The notes beneath the pieces were generated by a model. That model saw only the letters and a program-made list of their open reading frames with translations, did no database searches and had not been told where the DNA came from. From Bacteroidota bacterium (lineage in GTDB: Bacteria; Bacteroidota; Bacteroidia; Chitinophagales; LD1), in NCBI GenBank assembly GCA_028288545.1, contig JAQBNQ010000470.1, positions 1 through 9,031 on the forward strand: a DNA stretch of 9,031 bases. The letters are read 5' to 3'. The position numbers were made by a program, and so were the translations under genes. The first letter of the stretch is position 1. The number at the start of each line of letters is the position of its first letter. This document shows positions 1 to 5,722 of this stretch, piece by piece.

Positions 1-533
1 TTTTTGGTGTTCTGTTTGGCGCCTATGGCCCAACCAATATAGCCTGCCTGAAAAGCATTGGGCAGTGTTTTTAAATCTACATCATCTTCATCCGCTAAAA
101 AATAGTCAAGACCTTCACCATCATTTATAACACCTAATTGACTGCAGGTTTCAAGATAGCGATCAACAATGTGTTTTTGGGGCAAACGGTTTATCTTAAA
201 ATTTACCATCAACCATTTTTCAATATTCAGCTTATCGAAGGAAAATGATTTTACACCCAGCTGTAGTTTTATCAGCAAAGTTCTTTGGTTGTGATGAAGA
301 TCAATTATGTAGTCGAATTTTTCTTCCTTGAGTTTGGTGATAAGCTCTGATATAGAGTCGCCCAGTAAATGAATTTTATTAATGTAAGGATTGTTCTTCA
401 GGATAGAGGCGAATGCTTTTTTAGTGGCATAGTGAATCTCGGCATCGGGATATTTTTTTCTTAAACAGCGAATTACCGGCGTGGTAAGAACGATATCGCC
501 AATGGAGGAAAACCTGAGAATGAGAAATTTCAT
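1..533 (-). CDS. Glycosyltransferase family 9 (heptosyltransferase-like), N-terminal part, truncated by window edge
   Basis: The reading frame is open from an ATG at 533 (read leftwards) to the window edge: 177 codons and no stop. The N-terminus carries the GT9/WaaC-type Rossmann start, MKFLILRFSSIGDIVLTTP, with the glycine-aspartate pair at residues 12-13; the equivalent Asp in E. coli WaaC is conserved and catalytically important. Around residues 170-177 the frame reads IGWAIGAKQNTK, which fits the start of the C-terminal nucleotide-sugar-binding domain of this family. The family transfers ADP-heptose or a related sugar to lipid A-core on the inner face of the cytoplasmic membrane; the exact sugar cannot be told from half a protein. 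It is divergent from galT across a 173-bp gap. A promoter-like TATTTTAG lies only 5 bp upstream of the ATG (539-546), which would give a very short or absent leader. The family call is firm, the substrate is unknown. Confidence 0.88.
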   Translation of the reverse strand, partial: MKFLILRFSSIGDIVLTTPVIRCLRKKYPDAEIHYATKKAFASILKNNPYINKIHLLGDSISELITKLKEEKFDYIIDLHHNQRTLLIKLQLGVKSFSFDKLNIEKWLMVNFKINRLPQKHIVDRYLETCSQLGVINDGEGLDYFLADEDDVDLKTLPNAFQAGYIGWAIGAKQNTK

Positions 534-538
534 TGGCG

Positions 539-546
539 CTAAAATA
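539..546 (-). promoter_or_regulatory. Candidate -7 box (TATTTTAG) of the GT9 gene
   Basis: Read on the minus strand the bases are TATTTTAG followed by CG, close to the Bacteroidota sigma-A -7 consensus TAnnTTTG. It lies just before the ATG at 533, so transcription would start at or within a few bases of the start codon. No convincing TTTG is seen 18-20 bp further upstream, so this is a weak call that rests on the same motif occurring before galT. Confidence 0.35.
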
Positions 547-569
547 GTATGATTTTCCCCTTATTTTAT

Positions 570-659
570 CGCACGGAGAGGAAAGGCAGAGAATACAAAA
601 TACATAAGCAAAAAGCACAAAATAAAATAATTGTCTTTCTCCGCTGTTTTCCCGGTGCG
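570..659. repeat. Imperfect inverted repeat between the GT9 gene and galT
   Basis: CGCAC at 570-574 is matched by GTGCG at 655-659. The pairing continues as GG (575-576) with CC (652-653), then patchily through purine-rich GAGAGGAAAGG on the left and TCTTTCTCC...TTTTCCC on the right. The centre is AT-rich. The purine-rich arm resembles the CACGGAGA/AGGCACAGAG-type intergenic repeats I recall from Bacteroidota genomes, but I cannot confirm copy number here. It fills most of the divergent spacer, so it could act on both genes or be a passive repeat remnant. Confidence 0.4.
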
Positions 660-691
660 CAATAATTCTGCACTCTGCAATTCTTCTTGAT

Positions 692-699
692 TATTTTAG
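692..699 (+). promoter_or_regulatory. Candidate -7 box (TATTTTAG) of galT
   Basis: TATTTTAG followed by CGGC sits 7 bp upstream of the galT ATG at 707. It matches TAnnTTTG except at one base and is the same octamer found before the divergent GT9 gene. There is no Shine-Dalgarno-like sequence before galT, in keeping with a very short leader. No clear TTTG is visible at the usual distance upstream. Confidence 0.4.
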
Positions 700-706
700 C
701 GGCACT

Positions 707-1747
707 ATGCCTGAATTAAGATGGAACCCTTTGCTTGACACCTGGACCATGGTGGCCACCAACAGGCAAAACCGTCCGCATTTGCCGAAAGATCATTGCC
801 CTTTTTGTCCGGGTAGCGGAAACGTACCGCAGCATTATGATGTGCTGGCCTATCCGAATGATTTTCCGGCGCTGTCGCTTAAGCCCCAAAAAATTAAGAA
901 TAGGAGCAAAGGGATCTTACAAAATGCCGAAGCAGTAGGTAAGTGCGAGGTTATACTTTATTCGCCTGACCATGACAAGCAATTTTATCAGTTAAGTGAT
1001 GCGCATCTTTTAAAACTGGTGGAGTTATGGAACTCGAGATTTGAAGAGATCAAAAAAGATAAGCGCATTAAATACATTTTTGAATTTGAGAACAGGGGAG
1101 AAGAAGTGGGTGTAACAATTGCACACCCGCATGGTCAGCTTTACGCTTACCCGTTTGTTCCTTTGAAAATCCGCGAAGAGTTGGAGAACTGCAAAAAGTA
1201 TTATCGCGATAACAAACGCAACCTGTTTGCAGATCTGAATAAGGCCGAGACGAAGGATAAGAAGCGTGTTGTTTATGAGAATAAAAGTTTTATCGCCTAC
1301 ATACCGTACTTTACCGATTATCCTTTTGGTGTTTTTGTGGTGAACAAGAATTTAAAAGGCAACATCAATCAATTTGATCTTGCCGAAAAGAAGGACCTGG
1401 TTCAGGTGCTGAAGAAATTAACTGCGGCATTCGATAAAGTGTATAACCGGCCGTTTCCGTATATGATGTGCATTCATCAAACACCGGTAAACTCAAAAAA
1501 ATATGCTGATGCTGAAAAGTACTACGCCTTTCATATTGAGTTCTATCCACCGTTACGTGCTAAGGATAAAATTAAATGGTACTCGGGCAGTGAAATGGGA
1601 GCTGGTGCGGCAGCAAATCCGTTAGATGTAGATGAGTGCGCGGCAATTTTGAGGGGCAAAATAAAGGCGGCCCCTCCTAAATCCCTGCATATCCGGCAGG
1701 CAGGCCTGCCTGTCCGGCAGGCAGGCTCCCCGAAGGGGAGGACTTGA
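707..1747 (+). CDS. galT: Galactose-1-phosphate uridylyltransferase GalT
   Basis: This cytosolic Leloir-pathway enzyme exchanges UMP between UDP-glucose and galactose-1-phosphate through a uridylylated histidine. The HIT-superfamily active site HPHGQ is at residues 140-144, with H142 as the expected nucleophile. The expected zinc ligands are present: C31 and C34 in CPFCPG, H89 in SPDH, and H140. The 346-residue length is normal, but residues 322-346 are encoded entirely by a palindromic repeat (1671-1746), so the original protein probably ended near residue 321. That tail is odd in composition (APPKSLHIRQAG..., with RQAG twice) and unlikely to be catalytic. The start at 707 gives the usual family opening PELRWNPLLDTW. 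galK follows after 56 bp, probably in one transcript. Function is very secure; only the C-terminus is unusual. Confidence 0.96.
   Translation: MPELRWNPLLDTWTMVATNRQNRPHLPKDHCPFCPGSGNVPQHYDVLAYPNDFPALSLKPQKIKNRSKGILQNAEAVGKCEVILYSPDHDKQFYQLSDAHLLKLVELWNSRFEEIKKDKRIKYIFEFENRGEEVGVTIAHPHGQLYAYPFVPLKIREELENCKKYYRDNKRNLFADLNKAETKDKKRVVYENKSFIAYIPYFTDYPFGVFVVNKNLKGNINQFDLAEKKDLVQVLKKLTAAFDKVYNRPFPYMMCIHQTPVNSKKYADAEKYYAFHIEFYPPLRAKDKIKWYSGSEMGAGAAANPLDVDECAAILRGKIKAAPPKSLHIRQAGLPVRQAGSPKGRT
1671..1746. repeat. REP-like compound palindromic repeat overlapping the galT 3' end
   Basis: The element starts with CCCCTCCTAAATCC and ends with GGGGAGGACTTGA. Inside are two exact 14-bp direct copies of TCCGGCAGGCAGGC (1692-1705 and 1713-1726). 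The second is the 3' half of a 9-bp-stem hairpin, GCCTGCCTG (1704-1712), loop TCCGG, CAGGCAGGC (1718-1726). A 16-bp perfect palindrome, CAGGCAGGCCTGCCTG (1697-1712), gives an alternative fold. At the right end CTCCCC (1726-1731) and GGGGAG (1735-1740) form a 6-bp stem with a GAA loop. It looks like a dispersed, hairpin-forming repeat of the REP kind, here read through by galT. There is no run of T after the last hairpin, so it is not a standard terminator. Confidence 0.75.
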
Positions 1748-1803
1748 GTTTAGTTCTATTTATTTGAGTTGAGGTTTATGGTTACGATTTTCGCTAAAGA
1801 ATA

Positions 1804-2898
1804 ATGATGAAGAAATATTTTGCTCCCGGTAGAGTTAACCTTATTGGAGAACATATTGATTATAACGGCGGGCTTGTGCTTCCGGCTGCCCTCACTATCG
1901 GCATTATGGGCACATTCAAAAAGCGGGATGACAATAAAATAGGTTTGCACTCGGCCACTCATAATTTTTCTAAGGAAATTGACCTGGCTGATGAACTGGT
2001 GTATGATGCCAGCAATGAATGGACGAACTACCCCATTGGTATTATCACACAGTTAAAAAAGGAAGGGCATTTTGTGCCACCTTGTGATATTCATTTTGAA
2101 AGTAACTTACCGGGGGGTTCTGCACTTTCATCGTCCGCCGCTATAGAAGTGCTGACAGCATTTATGCTTTTGCAGCAGAGCGAAAGTAAAATTGACCTGG
2201 TATGGCTTGCTGATTTTTGCCGGATGGTGGAAAATGATTTTATTGGCGTTAAGTGTGGTATTATGGATCAGTTTGCCGTTGCGCTTGGCAAGGCCGATAA
2301 TGCGATTCTGCTTAATTGTGCTACCCTTGAACATAGTTACATACCTATTGAGTTGAACGATTATTGTCTTTTGGTAATGAACACTAAAAAGCCGCGGTCT
2401 TTGATTCATTCAAAGTATAATGAGCGCAAAGCAGAGTCGGATGAAGCGTTGCGAATTTTACAGGTTACATCAGGCATAAAAAATTTGTGCGAAGCAACAG
2501 TGCCGCAACTTGATGCCATTAAGGATGAGATTATAAGGAAGCGGGCATTGCATGTTGTTACCGAAAACCTGCGGGTTAAAGAATCGGTAAAGGCGCTTAG
2601 GTTTAATGATCTTTCTACCTTTGGCAGGCTAATGAATGCGTCACACGCTTCGCTTAAAAATTTGTATGAGGTAACCGGTTTAGAACTTGATACCCTGGCA
2701 GAAGAGGGGCAAAAAATTAAAGGCTGCCTGGGAGCCCGTATGACCGGCGGAGGTTTTGGAGGCTGTGCGATAGCCATTGTTCATAAAGACTCGGTGGAGG
2801 AGTTAAAGCATATTGTGGGCTGGAAATATAAACGAGCTACCGGGTTGGATTGTGAAATATATGAATCGGAGATTGGGGATGGAGTGAAAACAATGTGA
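1804..2898 (+). CDS. galK: Galactokinase GalK
   Basis: It phosphorylates galactose at C1 with ATP in the cytosol, supplying the substrate of GalT next door. All GHMP-kinase signatures are present in order: the galactokinase signature PGRVNLIGEHIDYNGG (residues 8-23) with R10 and the sugar-binding E16, H17 and D19; the ATP loop LPGGSALSSSAA (102-113); the catalytic aspartate in CGIMDQ (D155); and motif 3, MTGGGFGG (313-320). At 364 residues it is slightly short, as is common for bacterial members. Two in-frame ATGs are adjacent (1804 and 1807); the upstream one is used here but either could be the true start. No Shine-Dalgarno site is evident. The stop codon lies inside the first unit of an 8-bp tandem repeat. 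The neighbour galT strongly favours galactokinase over other GHMP kinases. Confidence 0.96.
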   Translation: MMKKYFAPGRVNLIGEHIDYNGGLVLPAALTIGIMGTFKKRDDNKIGLHSATHNFSKEIDLADELVYDASNEWTNYPIGIITQLKKEGHFVPPCDIHFESNLPGGSALSSSAAIEVLTAFMLLQQSESKIDLVWLADFCRMVENDFIGVKCGIMDQFAVALGKADNAILLNCATLEHSYIPIELNDYCLLVMNTKKPRSLIHSKYNERKAESDEALRILQVTSGIKNLCEATVPQLDAIKDEIIRKRALHVVTENLRVKESVKALRFNDLSTFGRLMNASHASLKNLYEVTGLELDTLAEEGQKIKGCLGARMTGGGFGGCAIAIVHKDSVEELKHIVGWKYKRATGLDCEIYESEIGDGVKTM

Positions 2899-2923
2899 TA
2901 ATGTGACAATGTGATGATGTGAT
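2892..2923. repeat. Octamer tandem repeat, four units of AATGTGAT, spanning the galK stop
   Basis: The units at 2892, 2900, 2908 and 2916 read AATGTGAT, AATGTGAC, AATGTGAT and GATGTGAT, so the period is exactly 8 bp with single-base differences. The galK TGA (2896-2898) is in the first unit. Adding or losing units would therefore not change GalK, only the distance to the next gene. Confidence 0.8.
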
Positions 2924-2980
2924 AATTGGAAATGCAAATTGAAACAGCTTGCTGGTGGGCAGGTTAGAAGTAGTAGGATA

Positions 2981-3010
2981 ATTTGAAACCTGGAATTTGA
3001 AACTTGAAAT
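2981..3010. repeat. Short direct repeats ATTTGAAAC before the miaE-type gene
   Basis: ATTTGAAAC occurs at 2981-2989 and 2995-3003, followed by the related CTTGAAAT at 3003-3010. The run ends 6 bp before the ATG of the downstream gene. TTTGAAAC-like runs are common filler between Bacteroidota genes in my recollection. They contain TTTG elements but no good -7 box, so I do not call a promoter here. Confidence 0.5.
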
Positions 3011-3016
3011 TAAAAC

Positions 3017-3598
3017 ATGCTTGGCTTAAAATTATTAACAGACCCGCGGTGGGCGGATTTGGCGGGGAAATCTATAGAGGAGATATTGACTGACCATGCT
3101 TATTGCGAGCAGAAGGCTACTTCTACGGCTATTTCGTTGATTCAGAATTACCCGGATTATGAGGAGTTGGTGGAAGCGCTTACACCAATTGTTGCGGAGG
3201 AATGGGGACATTTTAAATTGGTGCTTGAGCAATTAAAAAAAAGAGGACTTAAACTTGGCAGACAGCGTAAGGACAAGTATGTAAATGAATTGAACAAGTT
3301 TATACGCAATGGAGGTGCCCGCGGGGATTCGCTATCAGAAAAGCTTTTATTTTCTGCGCTTATTGAGGCAAGAAGCTGTGAACGGTTCAGATTGCTTTCG
3401 AAAAATATTGAGGACGAGGAGTTGAAGCAGTTTTATAAAAACCTGATGGTAAGCGAGGCCGGGCACTATCGCTTGTTCTTGGATATGGCCTGCGATATTG
3501 GTGGGAAGGAAAAAGTACTGGCGCGTTGGGATGAATGGCTGCAATACGAGGAGGGAGTGATGAGGAGTTTGGATGTAAGGGGTGATAGAATACATTAA
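3017..3598 (+). CDS. miaE: MiaE-type tRNA-(ms2io6A37) hydroxylase
   Basis: This ferritin-like non-haem diiron enzyme is expected to hydroxylate the isopentenyl group of ms2i6A at tRNA position 37, next to the anticodon. Six iron-ligand candidates fall in the family pattern: E31 (CEQKAT), E62 and H65 (EEWGH), E117 (IEARSCERF), and E147 and H150 (EAGH), giving E...ExxH...E...ExxH. The conserved EARSCERF stretch is characteristic of MiaE rather than of ferritins. The protein has 193 residues, shorter than the roughly 250-270 of enterobacterial MiaE, but the four-helix core is complete. The ATG at 3017 is preceded by AT-rich sequence without a Shine-Dalgarno site. It lies 118 bp after galK on the same strand and may be cotranscribed, though nothing links it to galactose use. 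Family assignment is strong; the exact tRNA substrate is inferred. Confidence 0.88.
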   Translation: MLGLKLLTDPRWADLAGKSIEEILTDHAYCEQKATSTAISLIQNYPDYEELVEALTPIVAEEWGHFKLVLEQLKKRGLKLGRQRKDKYVNELNKFIRNGGARGDSLSEKLLFSALIEARSCERFRLLSKNIEDEELKQFYKNLMVSEAGHYRLFLDMACDIGGKEKVLARWDEWLQYEEGVMRSLDVRGDRIH

Positions 3599-3607
3599 TA
3601 CAAATAC

Positions 3608-3688
3608 AATAGAACGCTTATCATCATTATTTTCAGTATAAAAATTATCAAAACAGATAATGATAATAATGAAAATCAGCGTTCTATT
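3608..3688. repeat. 81-bp imperfect palindrome between the miaE-type and DoxX-type genes
   Basis: The 24-base arms 3608-3631 and 3665-3688 pair at 21 of 24 positions. The outer 11 bp (AATAGAACGCT with AGCGTTCTATT) are perfect, and so are the inner 8 bp (TCATTATT with AATAATGA). A further small hairpin, ATTATC-AAAACA-GATAAT (3644-3661), sits in the centre. Both ends are followed outwards by the dinucleotide AC in the same orientation (3606-3607 and 3689-3690), which could be a 2-bp target duplication but is too short to prove it. The element starts 9 bp after the miaE-type stop and ends 17 bp before the next ATG. It would form a strong RNA hairpin, so it may be a terminator/attenuator, an operator, or a MITE-like insertion. 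Confidence 0.7.
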
Positions 3689-3705
3689 ACTTTTAAATTA
3701 CTGCG

Positions 3706-4056
3706 ATGAAAAATTACTTTGTTTTTGTTTTAGGGGTGGCATATATAGTTGCCGGGGTTAATCACTTTTGGCATCCGCGGTTTTATACAAGGATGCTGGA
3801 GGATTGGTTGCCATTTGCCGCCGGGCTGGTTATTATCAGCGGCGTTGCTGAAATACTTTGTGGGGTTGGATTAATGGTGCCTGCCACCCGCGTTTGGGCT
3901 GCCTGGGGGACCATTGCATTGCTTGTCGCCATCTTTCCTGCCAATATATATATGGCCTTGCATCCGGATAAATTTGGTATTAGCCCTATTGCGCTTTGGG
4001 CACGTTTGCCAATCCAGTTTTTGCTGATTTGGCTGGCTTATATTTATACTAAGTAA
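3706..4056 (+). CDS. DoxX-family small integral membrane protein
   Basis: This 116-residue, very hydrophobic protein has four predicted transmembrane helices at roughly residues 3-19, 35-57, 62-84 and 98-114. The sequence NHFWHPRFY at the first helix end (19-27), the helix-2 stretch SGVAEILCGVGLMVP, and FPANIYMALHP after helix 3 (77-87) are features I associate with bacterial DoxX-like membrane proteins (COG4270-type). These were named after a thiosulfate:quinone oxidoreductase subunit, but most copies have no known function and there is no quinone-oxidase partner here. It should sit in the cytoplasmic membrane. The start lies 17 bp after an 81-bp palindrome and there is no Shine-Dalgarno site. 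It is followed within 2 bp by an inverted repeat and then by a convergent gene. Family call is good; role is unknown. Confidence 0.8.
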   Translation: MKNYFVFVLGVAYIVAGVNHFWHPRFYTRMLEDWLPFAAGLVIISGVAEILCGVGLMVPATRVWAAWGTIALLVAIFPANIYMALHPDKFGISPIALWARLPIQFLLIWLAYIYTK

Positions 4057-4057
4057 G

Positions 4058-4132
4058 GCGGATTTCGGAATTCGAATTTCGGATTGAACAGCCGGGCAGT
4101 AATGTATTTTAATTCCGCATTCCGAAATCCGC
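4058..4132. terminator. 14-bp perfect inverted repeat between convergent genes, possible bidirectional terminator
   Basis: GCGGATTTCGGAAT (4058-4071) is exactly complemented by ATTCCGAAATCCGC (4119-4132), with a 47-base loop. Shorter related copies are nested or adjacent: TTCGAATTTCGGATT at 4071-4085 and GCATTCCGAAATT at 4131-4143. It lies between the DoxX-type stop (4056) and the lipoprotein stop (4146), where a terminator serving both strands would be placed. There is no T run, so it may instead be a member of the CCGAAATCC-type dispersed repeats of this phylum. Confidence 0.5.
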
Positions 4133-4145
4133 ATTCCGAAATTCT

Positions 4146-4505
4146 CTAAATCTCCCCCAACTGCACCTGGTGCGAATCTGTAAGCAACTGAAATTTGCGT
4201 GGTGCTCCGTCGCGTTGTTGTATCGTGATGAGACAGTTTTTATCATCCTTCCAATCAAAGGTTACGTTTTTATCGTTGATATCATCCGAATAAACTTCGA
4301 GGCTTAGATAGCCTTCTTTAAAATCATAGGCCTTTACCTTTATCTCCACCTTCCAAGGGTCCACCGCTGAGGGACGGGTGGCTGTTACCTTGGTGGTTAC
4401 CTGTTTGTTGGGCGAAATATTGGTAACGAGGGCCGTCTTTTTATCGTTGCAGGCTGTAATAATAAGTACACAAATAATTGATAGCGTGGTAAGGGTTGAT
4501 TTCAT
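4146..4505 (-). CDS. Small predicted lipoprotein, function unknown
   Basis: This 119-residue protein begins with a short basic start, a hydrophobic core and the lipobox ITAC, so signal peptidase II should cleave before C19 and leave a lipid-anchored mature protein of about 101 residues in the periplasm or on a membrane surface. The next residues (NDKK) do not decide between inner and outer membrane sorting. The mature part has a charged central block rich in alternating polar and hydrophobic residues (WKVEIKVKAYDF, LSLEVYSDD, NVTFDWKDD, CLITIQQR, KFQLLTD), which suggests a small beta-sandwich. I recognise no enzyme motif. It is the last gene on this strand before a convergent inverted repeat; queG lies 276 bp upstream, a gap long enough to hold its own promoter and the GTGACT motifs. 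Coding status is convincing; function is not known. Confidence 0.75.
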   Translation of the reverse strand: MKSTLTTLSIICVLIITACNDKKTALVTNISPNKQVTTKVTATRPSAVDPWKVEIKVKAYDFKEGYLSLEVYSDDINDKNVTFDWKDDKNCLITIQQRDGAPRKFQLLTDSHQVQLGEI

Positions 4506-4552
4506 GATTTTTAATTTTAAAAACGGAAAATAGGGTTTAAAATTTTAGGCAT

Positions 4553-4570
4553 GTTGCCAAATTTGGAAAC
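4553..4570. promoter_or_regulatory. 18-bp near-perfect palindrome upstream of the lipoprotein gene
   Basis: GTTGCCAAATTTGGAAAC is self-complementary at 8 of 9 base pairs, with a perfect CCAAATTTGG core. It lies 47 bp upstream of the lipoprotein ATG (read on the minus strand), a position suitable for a dimeric regulator. A single AT-cored palindrome can arise by chance, so this is only a candidate operator. Confidence 0.3.
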
Positions 4571-4588
4571 AGAAATGGGGGAATTCCC

Positions 4589-4757
4589 GGTTAAAGGGCG
4601 GTTAAAGGGGAAGTCACTTTTGCAATGTGACTACCCCTGTTTTTTGTAATATGTAAATTACAAATAGTTGTATATCAATTTATTATGAAATTTTTGGCAC
4701 TGCTTTTCGAATTTTAAAATTTAAAAAAATGATTACCCCCCAAAGTGACTACCCCCC
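4589..4757. promoter_or_regulatory. Cluster of G/C-tract motifs between queG and the lipoprotein gene
   Basis: This otherwise AT-rich gap contains three kinds of repeated word. GGTTAAAGGG occurs at 4589-4598 and 4600-4609 (period 11). GTGACTACCCC occurs at 4627-4637 and 4745-4755, with an inverted partner at 4607-4617. GATTACCCCCC (4731-4741) and GACTACCCCCC (4747-4757) form a direct repeat with period 16. Between them, 4640-4730 is strongly AT-rich. The periods near 11 and 16 bp and the mix of direct and inverted copies suggest binding sites for a regulator; the nearest gene they could control is the lipoprotein. No known regulator consensus was recognised. Confidence 0.4.
4607..4645. terminator. 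Hairpin with T run, or paired GTGACTACCCC motif
   Basis: GGGGAAGTCAC (4607-4617) pairs with GTGACTACCCC (4627-4637) at 10 of 11 positions around a 9-base loop. On the + strand it is followed by TG and six T (4640-4645), which has the form of an intrinsic terminator. However no + strand gene lies upstream for it to end, and on the minus strand, where the lipoprotein would be transcribed, it is not followed by T. The same GTGACTACCCC word recurs at 4745-4755, so a protein-binding role is an alternative. Confidence 0.45.
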
Positions 4758-4781
4758 TCGCGGTTTTGCTAAAACATTTAT

Positions 4782-5708
4782 TTACTTCCTCAAAAACTCA
4801 ATATTTCTTTTCAGGCCTTTAAATTTTGTGCGCTTTACAGCGGAATGTTTGAACAACTCCTTAAATGTTTCTTCACTTAATAGTTGCCAGTCTTGCCGGG
4901 TCATTGAAAGCAATTCCGGTTTGGGTTCAAATTGGGCTTCGTTGTGTTTTTTCGATTGCGAGTTAATGGGGCAAACCTGCTGGCAAATGTCGCAGCCAAA
5001 CATCCAGTTCTCCAGTTTACCTTTAAACTGTTGAGGCAAAACTTCATCCTTTAGTTCAATAGTAAAATACGAGATGCATTTAGATGCATCTACCTTATAA
5101 GGCTCGTAAATTGCACCGGTAGGGCAGGCATCTATGCATTTGGTGCAGGTTCCGCAATAGTCTTTAACGGGGCTGTCGTATTCCAGTTCAATATCCAGTA
5201 TTATCTCCGCCAAAAAGAAATAAGAGCCCCGTTGCTTGGTCAATATATTGGTGTTCTTTCCTACCCAGCCAATGCCGCTTCGTTGGGCCCAGGCTTTTTC
5301 CAACACCGGTGCCGAGTCAACAAAGCACCGGCCATTTACCTGCCCGGTTTTTTCTTTAATGAAAGTGAATAGAGCTTCCAGCTTTTCGCGTACTACGTCG
5401 TGGTAGTCTTTGCCCATGGCGTACATGGCTATTTGAGGAGCTGAAGTGTCTGCCTGTTTGAGATCTGTATAGTAATTGTACGAAAGTGAAATAACGCTCT
5501 TAGCACCCTCTACTAACTTTGTTGGGTCAACACGTTTTTCAAAGTGGTTTTCCATGTAGGCCATCTTGCCGTTCAGGTTTTGATTAAGCCATGCTTCTAA
5601 AACTCTTGCTTCATCATCTAAGCGCTCTGCTTTAGAAATACCACATGAATCGAAACCTTTTAGCTTCGATTCATGTTTAATATCTATAGAGAGTTGATGT
5701 TTGTTCAT
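4782..5708 (-). CDS. queG: Epoxyqueuosine reductase QueG
   Basis: QueG carries out the last step of queuosine synthesis, reducing epoxyqueuosine to queuosine at tRNA wobble position 34, using cobalamin and two [4Fe-4S] clusters in the cytosol. The ferredoxin-like cysteines are all present: C185, C188, C191 and C195 (CGTCTKCIDACP), then C211, C239, C242 and C246 (GCDICQQVCP). The catalytic aspartate is expected in VDSAPVLEKAWAQRSGIGWVG (D131), a stretch typical of QueG. At 308 residues it is shorter than the about 380 of E. coli or Bacillus QueG and lacks their C-terminal helical-repeat extension; short forms are, as I recall, normal in Bacteroidota. The gene is divergent from the SMase-like gene, with a -7-like TACTTTTTG on the minus strand 14 bp upstream. 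queA, the preceding pathway step, lies 1.1 kb away on the other strand. Confidence 0.94.
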   Translation of the reverse strand: MNKHQLSIDIKHESKLKGFDSCGISKAERLDDEARVLEAWLNQNLNGKMAYMENHFEKRVDPTKLVEGAKSVISLSYNYYTDLKQADTSAPQIAMYAMGKDYHDVVREKLEALFTFIKEKTGQVNGRCFVDSAPVLEKAWAQRSGIGWVGKNTNILTKQRGSYFFLAEIILDIELEYDSPVKDYCGTCTKCIDACPTGAIYEPYKVDASKCISYFTIELKDEVLPQQFKGKLENWMFGCDICQQVCPINSQSKKHNEAQFEPKPELLSMTRQDWQLLSEETFKELFKHSAVKRTKFKGLKRNIEFLRK

Positions 5709-5722
5709 TGCGGAATATTCGC

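Noticed and set aside
421..618. A 65-codon minus-strand frame
   Set aside because: It overlaps the GT9 gene in another frame; the GT9 frame has a clear family N-terminus and runs on to the window edge.
1692..1726. CRISPR-like direct repeats at the galT end
   Set aside because: There are only two 14-bp copies 21 bp apart within a palindromic element, with no regular spacers and no cas genes.
2128..2777. Minus-strand frames of 93 and 123 codons opposite galK
   Set aside because: They are antisense shadows of a complete galactokinase with all motifs intact, and have no matching features of their own.
2892..2923. Phase-variable switching of GalK by the octamer repeat
   Set aside because: The stop codon is in the first unit, so changes in unit number cannot alter the GalK reading frame.
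3608..3688. Proven MITE or IS remnant
   Set aside because: No transposase fragment is present and the only possible target duplication is 2 bp, so the element is reported as a palindrome of unknown origin.
4729..5034. A 101-codon + strand frame starting in the GTGACT motif region
   Set aside because: Most of it lies antisense to the 3' part of queG, whose cysteine motifs leave no doubt about the coding strand. The translation has no recognisable domain.
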